From Bacillota bacterium (lineage in GTDB: Bacteria > Bacillota > Clostridia > Lachnospirales > Lachnospiraceae): DNA of 64,000 nt. Made by a program: the position numbers and the translations under genes. This document shows, in pieces, positions 1-8,571 of the stretch. A model generated the notes under the pieces. The model did no database searches and was not told the origin of the DNA. It saw only the letters and a program-made list of their open reading frames with translations. Location of the stretch: NCBI GenBank assembly GCA_023391695.1, contig JAEWAK010000012.1:310001-374000 (forward strand). Reading direction: 5' to 3'. Position 1 is the stretch's first letter; every line of letters begins with the position of its first letter.

Positions 1-2
1 TG

Positions 3-1913
3 GTAAACGGAATAAATTTTATTAACCAGCATCTTACCTTTTCCTCCCTTGTTGGTGCCAGAAAACGGGACCATCCCCAATCCTTTGACTGGAGGGAACC
101 ATGGTGGGATGATTATACGGGCTTGAATGATTATATTGCCAGATTAAGTTTTATTCTTTCTCAGGGTAAATCAAAGCAGCGTATCTTAATCCTTCACCCA
201 ACCACAACCGGCTATCTAAAGTCGCAAAATAGTGAACCCGCGAATCTGTTAAGGGATACCATATGCCAAAATCCAAATATGGAAGGTTATTTTGAATTGC
301 TTCAAATTTTAAGCGATAATCAATGGGATTATGACCTGGGTGATGAGTTTGTACTGCAAAAAAACGCCTCTGTTAAAAACGGTATATTAAATGTAGGTGT
401 TCAATCGTATCACTTAATTATTATTCCGCAAGAAATAGAATCCATGTTCTCCACAACTGCAGGGTTTTTATATGATTATCTGACGCAAGGAGGAATTATC
501 CTTACAAACGGTGATATTCATGCACGAATTAACGGTTTAGAAAACCGGGAAGAGATGTATAAATTAATCCGTCATGATAATTTTAAGATAAGTTCCTGCA
601 ATAAAGTATTGGAAAACAGCATTGCACAATATGTTCCAAAACGCCTTCATAATACAAAATCATGGCCCTCCGGCTTCGAACATATGCGAAGAGAATTGGA
701 TAAAGATCACACCTTATACTTTTTTGTTAACCACAGTCTGCAAACGGTTGACAATGAAATTATAATTGAAGGAAAATCCATAGAGTTCTGGAGCCCCTGG
801 ACCGGGGAACAGAATACATATCCGTATGAGAATACAGAAACCGGCATTAAAATAAAACTTCACCTGAAAAACTTTGAATCTCAGGTTTTTATCGTTAAAA
901 AACAGATTGTTTCTGATTACAAAGGAGAAGTTTATCCATTTATTAATATTGATAAAATGAATAAAACGGTACCTTTGCTTATAAGTATTAAACCCGAATC
1001 AAAAAATGTTTACCCCATTGACTATTGTACACTGCAATTAGATGAAAAAACTTATGAAAATATCAATACTATTTTTGCTAATAAACTCATCTATAAACAA
1101 AGAGGTTTTTCAAAAAATCCTTGGGATAATGAGATTCATTATAAATATAGATTATCAGACTACAATCAGTTTAAAGAAAGAAGCGGCTTTACTGCCATAT
1201 ATGAATTTATTGTCTCCGAGCATTTCATTGCAGAAGATATGGAATTAATCGTTGAATATGGTAACGCCTATGAGGGTATCCTGAATGGTCATAAAATCAG
1301 CTGGAAAACCGGCAATACTTTCCTGGATTATAAAAATATATGTGCAGATATTACAGATTACATTATTCCGGGTAAAAATATCATTGTATTACAAAATTAC
1401 ATATTTGATATAAAATACGAGTTGGAACCTATTTATATCCGTGGAAATTTTTCAGTTAATTCGTATAAAGATAACTGGCTTCTAACTAATACCAATAAAA
1501 TCACTTACGGTACCTGGGTTACGCAGGGATATCCTTTTTATGAAAATGCATTTGATTATACTTATCAATTAAAACTTGACGGGAATTCACAGGTTATTGT
1601 GGAACTGCCGAAAGCAGAAACAACCTGTATGACTTTACTCTTTAATGGAGTTAGTCTAGGTATTGTGGGCATCAATGGAAATTATCGTTTTGATGTTACC
1701 CACCTTATAAAAGAAAAGGAAAATACAGCCGTTGTCCGTGTATGCAGTGGGCTTAAGAACCTTCTTGGGCCGCATCATGATCCGTCCCATCCCCGTAAAA
1801 CCGCATGGCCGAATATGTGGCGTTTAGCTCCGGCATTTGGACAGCCAGAACCGTCTAAATATGATTTTATCCCGTATGGTTTACAGGATGGCATAAAAGT
1901 ATATACATTTTAA
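3..1913 (+). CDS. Putative glycoside hydrolase (rhamnosidase-like), 5' end cut by the window
   Basis: The frame is open from the left edge of the window, so the first 600 or so visible residues are the C-terminal part of a longer protein; an internal ATG at 123 is not the true start. The early visible residues (GARKRDHPQSFDWREPWW) and the following QGK segment look like the middle of large GH106-type or related rhamnosidase/glycosidase proteins, where a TIM-barrel is followed by beta-sandwich domains of the GH2 sugar-binding type. The C-terminal 250 residues read as jelly-roll domains, ending with a Trp/Pro-rich tail (NLLGPHHDP, WPNMWRLAPAFGQ). It probably acts on rhamnose-containing plant glycans, since it converges on a GH78 gene and lies near a YesM/YesN pair. 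No signal peptide can be judged. The exact family is uncertain. Confidence 0.6.
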   Translation, partial: VNGINFINQHLTFSSLVGARKRDHPQSFDWREPWWDDYTGLNDYIARLSFILSQGKSKQRILILHPTTTGYLKSQNSEPANLLRDTICQNPNMEGYFELLQILSDNQWDYDLGDEFVLQKNASVKNGILNVGVQSYHLIIIPQEIESMFSTTAGFLYDYLTQGGIILTNGDIHARINGLENREEMYKLIRHDNFKISSCNKVLENSIAQYVPKRLHNTKSWPSGFEHMRRELDKDHTLYFFVNHSLQTVDNEIIIEGKSIEFWSPWTGEQNTYPYENTETGIKIKLHLKNFESQVFIVKKQIVSDYKGEVYPFINIDKMNKTVPLLISIKPESKNVYPIDYCTLQLDEKTYENINTIFANKLIYKQRGFSKNPWDNEIHYKYRLSDYNQFKERSGFTAIYEFIVSEHFIAEDMELIVEYGNAYEGILNGHKISWKTGNTFLDYKNICADITDYIIPGKNIIVLQNYIFDIKYELEPIYIRGNFSVNSYKDNWLLTNTNKITYGTWVTQGYPFYENAFDYTYQLKLDGNSQVIVELPKAETTCMTLLFNGVSLGIVGINGNYRFDVTHLIKEKENTAVVRVCSGLKNLLGPHHDPSHPRKTAWPNMWRLAPAFGQPEPSKYDFIPYGLQDGIKVYTF

Positions 1914-1955
1914 AACAATGATACCTTAAAAAAGTTAAAACTTTTTGTTAAAATA

Positions 1956-1990
1956 AGAGAGTGTCCGGAATAAAGTGGCACTCTCTTTTA
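1956..1990 (+). terminator. Rho-independent terminator after the partial hydrolase
   Basis: A perfect 8-bp stem (AGAGAGTG at 1956-1963, CACTCTCT at 1979-1986) with a 15-nt loop is followed by TTTTA. It lies about 40 bases after the stop codon of the left-edge gene. Confidence 0.8.
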
Positions 1991-2026
1991 TAATTATTAT
2001 ACGACAGTGCTATGTCTTATAAGTAA

Positions 2027-2133
2027 ACATCATCCACACACCTGATAAGTACTGCCATGTACTACTCACGCCCCGGTAAATTTAATACGAATTTACCTTT
2101 AAATATTCCGGCTTTGGCTATTGTCATATTCTA
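2027..2133 (-). pseudogene. Decayed copy of the 3' end of the DUF4038-type hydrolase gene (12881-14416)
   Basis: On the minus strand this stretch still reads NMTIAKAGIFKGKFVLNLPG followed by an in-frame stop and then YMAVLIRCVD. The C-terminus of the hydrolase at 12881 has NMTITKAGRFKGKFVLDLPG and then YMAVRIRRVD. The nucleotide match continues through the stop region. Nothing of the rest of the gene is seen beyond 2133. It is a relic of a duplicated or lost paralogue. The bases from 2134 to 2285 hold no gene I can recognise. Confidence 0.8.
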
Positions 2134-2285
2134 GAGTGTATTGGAAAAATGTTTGTGCCGGGCCGGACTATCCAATTTGTGGTAGACAAGGAGCGGTTTT
2201 GGGTCAAATAGTTCTGATCCCGCCTACAAAAGACGGGAGACTTCCTTGATTGATTTATAGAGATTGCAGATCCTCTTCTCCTACT

Positions 2286-4907
2286 TTAAATATATTCAAA
2301 TTTAAAATAATATTCACCGGACCCAACCTTTACTGCCGTATTCGCCTTATCCGGTAAATGAATAGTACTTACGGTATTCGCTGGTACTTTTACATACATA
2401 TCTGCCGTATGATCATTTCTTATTTTCCACTGGCTGGTAATTTCTCCATAAATTGACTCATAGGTGCAGGTTACGTTCCGAATACAGGAGTTAATAGAAG
2501 GTTTTATGATAAAATGTTTATATCCGGGATTTTCTTCATCTATTTCAATTCCTGCTACCGTTCTGTAAAGCCAGTCACCAATTGCACCATATGCGTAGTG
2601 GTTAAAAGAATTCATATTAGGACTCCAAAAGGAATTATCCGGTTTCTTACCATCCCAGTGTTCCCAAATGGTTGTGGCCCCTTTGAGAACCTGATACAGC
2701 CAGGATGGATAATCTTTTTGCATCAATAATCGATAGGCAATATCACTGCGCCCGTATTTGCTTAAGACATGGCACAAATAAGGAGTTCCAATGAAGCCCG
2801 TGGTTAAATGATAATCATTTTCTTCTAATAATCCAACCAGTTTTTCCACGGCATATTCGATTTCTTTTCCTTCTAACAATCCAAATTCCAAAGGTATAAT
2901 TTGAGATGTCTGGGTACTTTGTAAAATACGTCCATCTTTCATATAATATTTTTTAAATTCCTTTATGATGTTATTGTGAAGTTCCGTATAAGTTATAACA
3001 TCCTCTACTTTTCCCAATACTCTTGCACATTTACACAAAATACCAACTGTATAAGCGTAATAAGCTGTTGCAACAAAATTTTCATCCGTCTTCCCCCGGT
3101 AACTTCCTTCTGAATGGTCCAAGGCCAGCCAGTCACCTAATTGGGGACCCCAATCCCAGAGATAAGGATTACCGCTTCCGTTTTCATGTCCATCCCTTAT
3201 ATACGCTACATATTTTTCTATCGAATGATATGATTTTTCTAAAATTTGTATATCCCCATAGCAAATATAGAGTGTCCAGGGGCATACAGCAATTGCATCT
3301 CCCCAGGCGGCCGAAGTATGTTCATATCCCAGCTTGCATTCCGTTAAGAAACTCCAATCTTGCGGAAGGACATTGGGAACTACAAACGGTACTGCTCCGG
3401 TACTGAATTGATCTGCTTTAACATCTTCCAGCCACTTTGTAAAAAACGCACCTGCTCCAAAGTTAAAACATGCCGTCCTGCAAAAAATCTGCGCATCTCC
3501 GGTCCAGCCTAAACGCTCATCTCTTTGTGGACAATCCGTTGGAACATCAATAAAATTCCCCTTCTGCCCCCAGATAAGATTGTGCCAGAGCTGATTAATC
3601 AATGGATCGGAGCAGGAAAATTTTACAGTAGGTTCCATATCCGTATGAATGACCACTCCAGTAAAATTATAAAGCGCAGGTTCCCCCGGAAATTCCAGAA
3701 TTTTAACATAACGGAATCCCTGAAAGGTAAAGTGAGGTTCATAAACTTCCTCACCTTTTCCAGTTAACGTATAACAGGTTTCCTGTTTTGCCAGCCGAAT
3801 ATTGTCAAAATAAAAATTTCCGTCACCATTTAGTATTTCTCCATGTTTTAAATGAACTTTATCCCCTTGTCTGCCGGTTACAGTTACTTTTACCCAGCCG
3901 GACATATTCTGCCCCATATCGATTAATGTTTCACCGGCAGGTGTTTTAATTATTGCTGTTGGTTTGATTTCTTCAATTCTCTTAGTTCCTTCGTTAATGG
4001 TTCCTACCAGATTCGCTTTCGTTCTTTCAAGAATAATCACTTTTTCCCAGAAAGTATCATCAAACTCTTTCGTATCCCATCCGGAGGGTTCTTTATTTCC
4101 ATCAAAAATTTCGCCATCATAGATTTCAGAAAAAATCACACCGCCATCTGTCGTTTTCCAGCTTTCATCCGTAACAATGATATCTTCTGAATCATCTTCA
4201 TAAATAATCATCAGCTGTGCGATGACTCCGGTATTTTCTCCATAAGTATGTTTTTTATGATTAAAAGAAATTTCACCATTATGCCACCCGTCCCCCAGCC
4301 GGACTCCAATAGTATTTTGTTCCCTCTCCAATAAATCAGCAACATCATAACTCTGATACTGAATACGGTTATTATAACTTGTCCAGCCGGGCGTTAATAC
4401 AAAATCTCCTACAACCTGCCCATTTATATGTAATTCATATAAACCCATAGCACTAATATATACTCTTGCGTATTTTACTTTCTTCGGTAGCGAAAAGGTC
4501 TTGCGCAGAATCGGGCATATATCCATATGATCTTTGCTTGTTTTCTTTTCTTTTCCTATCCATTTTCCGAGCCATAATTCAGGATCCAGTATGCCGGTCA
4601 CAAAATAATCCATTTTCCCGGAAACAGCTTTTTCACCATAATTATCTGTAATTTCCACAGAATAATAATACCGGTGATTCGATTCTAATCTTATCCCTTC
4701 ATAAGGCAAATGTACCGCATCAGAAGATTCTTCTTCTCTTTTCCATATAATTTTTCCCGACACTCCGTCTATAACCCGAAGGCTATAAGATGTTTGCATT
4801 ACATTTTTATTATTTGATCTTATCTTCCAGCAAAATCTTGGATTAGCTGTATCTATGCAGCTTGGATTTTTTTTATATTCACATTTTAAATCATATATCT
4901 CCAACAT
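2286..4907 (-). CDS. GH78 alpha-L-rhamnosidase
   Basis: An 873-residue protein with the layout of bacterial GH78 enzymes: N-terminal beta-sandwich domains, the Bac_rhamnosid N domain with LWLGKWIG and LHINGQVVGDFVLTPGWTSY, an (alpha/alpha)6 barrel, and a C-terminal beta domain. The catalytic region DCPQRDERLGWTGDAQIF and the later TTIWEHWDG carry the acidic residues expected for an inverting enzyme. It removes terminal alpha-L-rhamnose. There is no signal peptide, so it should act in the cytoplasm on imported oligosaccharides. The start at 4907 (MLEIYDLKCEYKKNP) fits the family; the longer reading frame to 5093 runs into the permease gene and is not used. It is the last gene of the binding protein-permease-permease-GH78 operon. 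Confidence 0.93.
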   Translation of the reverse strand: MLEIYDLKCEYKKNPSCIDTANPRFCWKIRSNNKNVMQTSYSLRVIDGVSGKIIWKREEESSDAVHLPYEGIRLESNHRYYYSVEITDNYGEKAVSGKMDYFVTGILDPELWLGKWIGKEKKTSKDHMDICPILRKTFSLPKKVKYARVYISAMGLYELHINGQVVGDFVLTPGWTSYNNRIQYQSYDVADLLEREQNTIGVRLGDGWHNGEISFNHKKHTYGENTGVIAQLMIIYEDDSEDIIVTDESWKTTDGGVIFSEIYDGEIFDGNKEPSGWDTKEFDDTFWEKVIILERTKANLVGTINEGTKRIEEIKPTAIIKTPAGETLIDMGQNMSGWVKVTVTGRQGDKVHLKHGEILNGDGNFYFDNIRLAKQETCYTLTGKGEEVYEPHFTFQGFRYVKILEFPGEPALYNFTGVVIHTDMEPTVKFSCSDPLINQLWHNLIWGQKGNFIDVPTDCPQRDERLGWTGDAQIFCRTACFNFGAGAFFTKWLEDVKADQFSTGAVPFVVPNVLPQDWSFLTECKLGYEHTSAAWGDAIAVCPWTLYICYGDIQILEKSYHSIEKYVAYIRDGHENGSGNPYLWDWGPQLGDWLALDHSEGSYRGKTDENFVATAYYAYTVGILCKCARVLGKVEDVITYTELHNNIIKEFKKYYMKDGRILQSTQTSQIIPLEFGLLEGKEIEYAVEKLVGLLEENDYHLTTGFIGTPYLCHVLSKYGRSDIAYRLLMQKDYPSWLYQVLKGATTIWEHWDGKKPDNSFWSPNMNSFNHYAYGAIGDWLYRTVAGIEIDEENPGYKHFIIKPSINSCIRNVTCTYESIYGEITSQWKIRNDHTADMYVKVPANTVSTIHLPDKANTAVKVGSGEYYFKFEYI

Positions 4908-4978
4908 ATTTTTAATATCTCTTTTCTTTAATTTATTAGGAAAAGGACTGTATAAAAACAACCCTGTCTGTATTCGAA

Positions 4979-5818
4979 TTAACCCTTTACGGCACCGGCT
5001 GCAACACCGTTCACAAACTGTTTTTGAAAAATTAAAAATAGTGTAATTAATGGTAATGCACATAAGAAACAAGAAGCAAATAATACGTTCCACTGCGCAG
5101 GATTTTCTCTGTCACCTAAAAACTGGATCATAGCAACCGGTAAACTAAACTGTCCTGATTTTGTTATAAATACCATCGGGAAAAAATAATCATTCCATAT
5201 CCAGATACCCTGGGTAATAACCACCGCAACAGTAGCAGGTTTCAGCAGAGGAAATACAATTTGTGTAAACCGCTTAAAAAGATTGGCTCCATCCATATAA
5301 GCTGCTTCTTCAATCTCTACGGGAACACCTTTCATAAAACCGGAATATAGAAACGTAGTAAATGGCATACTGCAGGTAATAAACATAAACATTGGAGTAA
5401 ACCTTGTATAAGGAATATTTAAGGAATTAAACATTTGGGCTACCGGTATAATTACCATCTGGGCCGGAATTACAAGACCGGCGATAAAAAAATAATATAA
5501 AAATCTGCTTAATTTTGTTTTGAGTCTTCCTATCGGGTAAGCTGCTGCTGCACCTATCATCACAATAACAACCAAGGAACCTGCCGTAGTAAGAAAACTA
5601 TTCAGAAATACTACAGGATAATCCATTTTTGTAAAAGCTGCTTTATAACTTTCCAAAGAAAATTCCATAAATAATTTTAAATGGGATGCCTGGTTACCAA
5701 TTGTTCGAAAAGAACTGGAAAATACCGTAATCAATGGAGCCAATGTAATGACAGAATATAAAATTAGACTTATATGAATTATAAAATTTCCAAATTTAAA
5801 TTTATTTTTTTTCTTCAT
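4979..5818 (-). CDS. CUT1 sugar ABC transporter permease (MalG type)
   Basis: A 279-residue membrane protein with about six transmembrane segments. The cytoplasmic EAA loop that docks with the ATPase is seen as VEIEEAAYMDGANLFKRF, and the C-terminus AAGAVKG is typical of MalG/UgpE-like permeases. It pairs with the MalF-type permease just upstream, whose stop overlaps its start by a base. No ATPase gene is present in the operon, so a shared MsmK/UgpC-type ATPase elsewhere is expected. The substrate is probably a rhamnose-containing oligosaccharide, judged from the adjoining GH78 gene. Confidence 0.92.
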   Translation of the reverse strand: MKKKNKFKFGNFIIHISLILYSVITLAPLITVFSSSFRTIGNQASHLKLFMEFSLESYKAAFTKMDYPVVFLNSFLTTAGSLVVIVMIGAAAAYPIGRLKTKLSRFLYYFFIAGLVIPAQMVIIPVAQMFNSLNIPYTRFTPMFMFITCSMPFTTFLYSGFMKGVPVEIEEAAYMDGANLFKRFTQIVFPLLKPATVAVVITQGIWIWNDYFFPMVFITKSGQFSLPVAMIQFLGDRENPAQWNVLFASCFLCALPLITLFLIFQKQFVNGVAAGAVKG

Positions 5819-6717
5819 TACATTTCAACCTCCCTCTTATTCATATAGATGAGCATACAAATGGTAACCGTAATAATTAATATAAATGCTACTACAGATA
5901 ATGCCGCTGATTTACCCATTAACTGTTCCGTAAAAGCCAGTTTGTAAATAGAGTACATTAATGTATTTGTAGATTTTCCCGGTCCGCCGTTTGTCATGAT
6001 AAAGACATAATCATATGCTTTCAGGCCGTTGATAATACTTAATATAACATTAATGGTTATGGTAGCCGATATTAATGGTACCTTTATCCTACGGATCATC
6101 TGCCACCCGCTGCAGCCATCAATTTTACCGGCTTCAATTAAACTTATATCAATTGTCTGTAATCCCGCCAGATAAATGATCATTGTAGTTCCAATATGCT
6201 TCCAGATATCAACGGTAATAATTGCATACAACGCTGATTTAAAACCCGCTAAAATATTAAAATTAGAACCGTCCAATCCTATATTGTTCATAATAGTGGC
6301 TATCATACCATCACTTGGCATATATACATAAGACCAGATAAAACCGATTACAATTGCACTAAATAAGGTTGGTAAATATGCCGCCGTACGATAAATACCT
6401 TTCCCTTTAATATTTACATTCAATAGTAATGCCAGCGCCAATGCAATGATATTACTGACAGCAACGAGAACAACAGCATAAATAATAGTATTCGGAACCG
6501 CATTTAACAATGTGCCTTCTTTATACAGTGTAATATAATTTTTAAAACCTACAATATCATAATTCTTATTTATACCATTAAAGTTGGTTATACTGTAACG
6601 AAACAGCTGCAATACCGGAAATATCCAAAATGTAAAGTACATAAGAATTGCCGGTACTGCAAACCAAAACATTTTATTCGTCATAACCAGAGACTTATGT
6701 TTTTTCTTTTTTTTCAA
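5818..6717 (-). CDS. CUT1 sugar ABC transporter permease (MalF type)
   Basis: A 299-residue permease with about six membrane segments and the EAA loop ISLIEAGKIDGCSGWQMIR. A TTG start at 6717 is chosen because AGGAGA lies 7 bases upstream and the protein then begins MKKKKKHKSLVM; the longer frame to 6759 has no good ribosome site. It forms the transmembrane pair with the next gene. Confidence 0.9.
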   Translation of the reverse strand: MKKKKKHKSLVMTNKMFWFAVPAILMYFTFWIFPVLQLFRYSITNFNGINKNYDIVGFKNYITLYKEGTLLNAVPNTIIYAVVLVAVSNIIALALALLLNVNIKGKGIYRTAAYLPTLFSAIVIGFIWSYVYMPSDGMIATIMNNIGLDGSNFNILAGFKSALYAIITVDIWKHIGTTMIIYLAGLQTIDISLIEAGKIDGCSGWQMIRRIKVPLISATITINVILSIINGLKAYDYVFIMTNGGPGKSTNTLMYSIYKLAFTEQLMGKSAALSVVAFILIITVTICMLIYMNKREVEM

Positions 6718-6759
6718 ATTACAATCTCCTTTTCCACCATTCACTAATCTGCCAGCCAA

Positions 6760-6820
6760 AGCGGATATTCGCGATCCGCTTAGCTAAGAAGCGTGGACTT
6801 ACTTGTAAGGTTAAACTAAA
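6760..6820. repeat. Dispersed REP-like palindrome, copy A
   Basis: The inverted repeat AGCGGAT...ATCCGCT (6760-6780) is followed by a CTAAGAAGCG and ACTTACTTGTAAGGT stretch. The same two modules recur at 25513-25665, and the first also at 12723-12741. It lies in the gap between binding protein and permease. Confidence 0.6.
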
Positions 6821-6823
6821 TGC

Positions 6824-6984
6824 GGCTGTTAAAAAATCAAAAAAATGATTACTTGCGGATGAATATGTTTTTTATTTCGAAGATAATTTGTGAAGCCGCT
6901 TATTCGCACAACGAAGCACAAATCCCGAGAAATAAAAAACACATTCTATACGCAAGTTTGATAAATTAATATTTTGGAACAGCC
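6824..6984. repeat. About 160-bp imperfect palindrome (MITE-like or large hairpin)
   Basis: The ends are GGCTGTT (6824-6830) and AACAGCC (6978-6984). Inner arms pair over about 40 bases: ACTTGCG, TGTTTTTTATTTC and ATTTGTG on the left against CACAAAT, GAAATAAAAAACA and CGCAAGT on the right. It sits between the binding-protein gene and the first permease gene, where it could reduce readthrough or protect the upstream message. No coding capacity and no flanking target duplication were seen. Confidence 0.6.
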
Positions 6985-7009
6985 CAATTTAAATTACAAA
7001 CACAGTTCA

Positions 7010-8368
7010 CTATTCAGCAAGTAATTCTTCTAATTTATTCTGCATACCTTTCGTTATATCCGGAACAGTCGTACCGGCTCCGCCAATCATTTCACCGAAT
7101 AAGGCTTCCATTTCATTTTCAGTACCAGCAGGCCATGCCTGATTACACCAATACCAGGAATTGCCCTCTGCATACAACTTCATAAAATCCTCGTATAAAG
7201 GCTCAACTGCAGCACCTTCATTGGTTGAAATAAATTTTCCGCAGCTTTCATATGCTTTGTAAAGATCAGATTGACCATCAAACCAATACTCTAAAATCTG
7301 CTTGCACAAATCAATATTTTTAGATTCGGAATAAATAGCCGGACCTGCTCCTGGTGCACCTGCTGTGTAAAGCTGCTGTCCTTCGTCATTACCTGGCAAG
7401 GGGAAGTAACCTCTTTCAAAATCGGCTGTACCGGTTGAATTAACTGCTTGAGCATTGAAGGTTCCATCAAATATCATAGCACTTTCCCCGTCAATAAATT
7501 TCTGTATTGCCTGTGATGCACCTAAACCTAAGGAACCGGACTGAACATATCCGTTTTCGTATAAAGAACCATATCTTTCAATTACTTTATCCCATGTACC
7601 TTCATCCGTGAACTTTACTGAACCATCCCGTAACTGATCATCGTAAGCAGGATTTTTCGGATAAATCATGTTAGCTGCAAGCTGATATAAACCAAACTGC
7701 ATAACGTACATATCCTTATCACCCATAATAATCGGTTGAACACCATTATCTTTTAAGACTTTACAAACATTTTCAAATTCTGTCCAATTCTTAGGAACAG
7801 ATAAACCGTATTCATCAAAGATATTTTTATTGTAATATGTACCTAAATATGTTACACCAGCCGGAATTGCATAAATCTTGTCATTATATGTAAAATCTTT
7901 AACACCGACTCCTACTGCCTGGGCAGCCTTAAGATCAGATAAATCTGTTAAATACCCTGCTTCTGCTAATGCAAATACGGAGTTAACCCCGGCATATCTT
8001 GGCTGTACCCACATTAAATCAGGAGCTTCGCCAGTAGCAAGTTTTGTTTTTAGTGCTGTATAATATTGGTCATCCGGAAGCTTTGTAACCTCAAGATTAA
8101 CATTGGGAAATTTCTGTTCCACTAATCTTGTCATCTGGTCAACCTGAAAATCTTCACCTTCGGTAGCCAATGTTCCGGAACACATAAAAGTGATGGTAAC
8201 TTTTTCTGATGAATCTGCTGCACCTGTTTTCTCTGTGGAAGCATCCGTTGTGTTTGAACTTCCTGTTGTACCTGCGCTGTTGTTGTCATTCTTCTTTCCG
8301 CAGCCAAATAGCATGCTTGCAGCCATAACAGTTACTAAAAGCATTGATAAAATCTTTTTTCTTTTCAT
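7010..8368 (-). CDS. Extracellular sugar-binding lipoprotein of a CUT1 ABC transporter
   Basis: A 452-residue solute-binding protein (SBP family 1). It starts with a lipoprotein signal (MKRKKILSMLL then SMLFGC, Cys at about residue 23), followed by a low-complexity Ser/Thr/Asn linker and a mature domain with IPAGVTYLGTYYNKNIF and CNQAWPAGTENEMEALFGEM. It captures the oligosaccharide outside the membrane for the two permeases downstream. GGAGGA lies about 9 bases before the ATG. It is the first gene of the operon and is divergent from the kinase/regulator pair, whose AraC-type regulator is the likely activator. Confidence 0.93.
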   Translation of the reverse strand: MKRKKILSMLLVTVMAASMLFGCGKKNDNNSAGTTGSSNTTDASTEKTGAADSSEKVTITFMCSGTLATEGEDFQVDQMTRLVEQKFPNVNLEVTKLPDDQYYTALKTKLATGEAPDLMWVQPRYAGVNSVFALAEAGYLTDLSDLKAAQAVGVGVKDFTYNDKIYAIPAGVTYLGTYYNKNIFDEYGLSVPKNWTEFENVCKVLKDNGVQPIIMGDKDMYVMQFGLYQLAANMIYPKNPAYDDQLRDGSVKFTDEGTWDKVIERYGSLYENGYVQSGSLGLGASQAIQKFIDGESAMIFDGTFNAQAVNSTGTADFERGYFPLPGNDEGQQLYTAGAPGAGPAIYSESKNIDLCKQILEYWFDGQSDLYKAYESCGKFISTNEGAAVEPLYEDFMKLYAEGNSWYWCNQAWPAGTENEMEALFGEMIGGAGTTVPDITKGMQNKLEELLAE

Positions 8369-8571
8369 ACATTAATTCCTCCCTGTTTTTATTGCTTATT
8401 TATCATTGCATTGCTATTCTAGCATAGTCGGAGTATCTTTTTGTTTGATGTTAAGGTATATTTTTGTTAGTTTACCTACTTATCATGCTATAGGAATTAA
8501 ACAATAGCAGTATACTTTAAATCAGTTTTATGGTATATTATTTCTATAGCTTTCACGAAGGAGATATAATC

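Noticed and set aside
4979..5093. N-terminal extension of the GH78 gene to 5093
   Set aside because: It would overlap the permease gene, and the Cys-rich extension is the permease sequence in another frame; the family start is at 4907.
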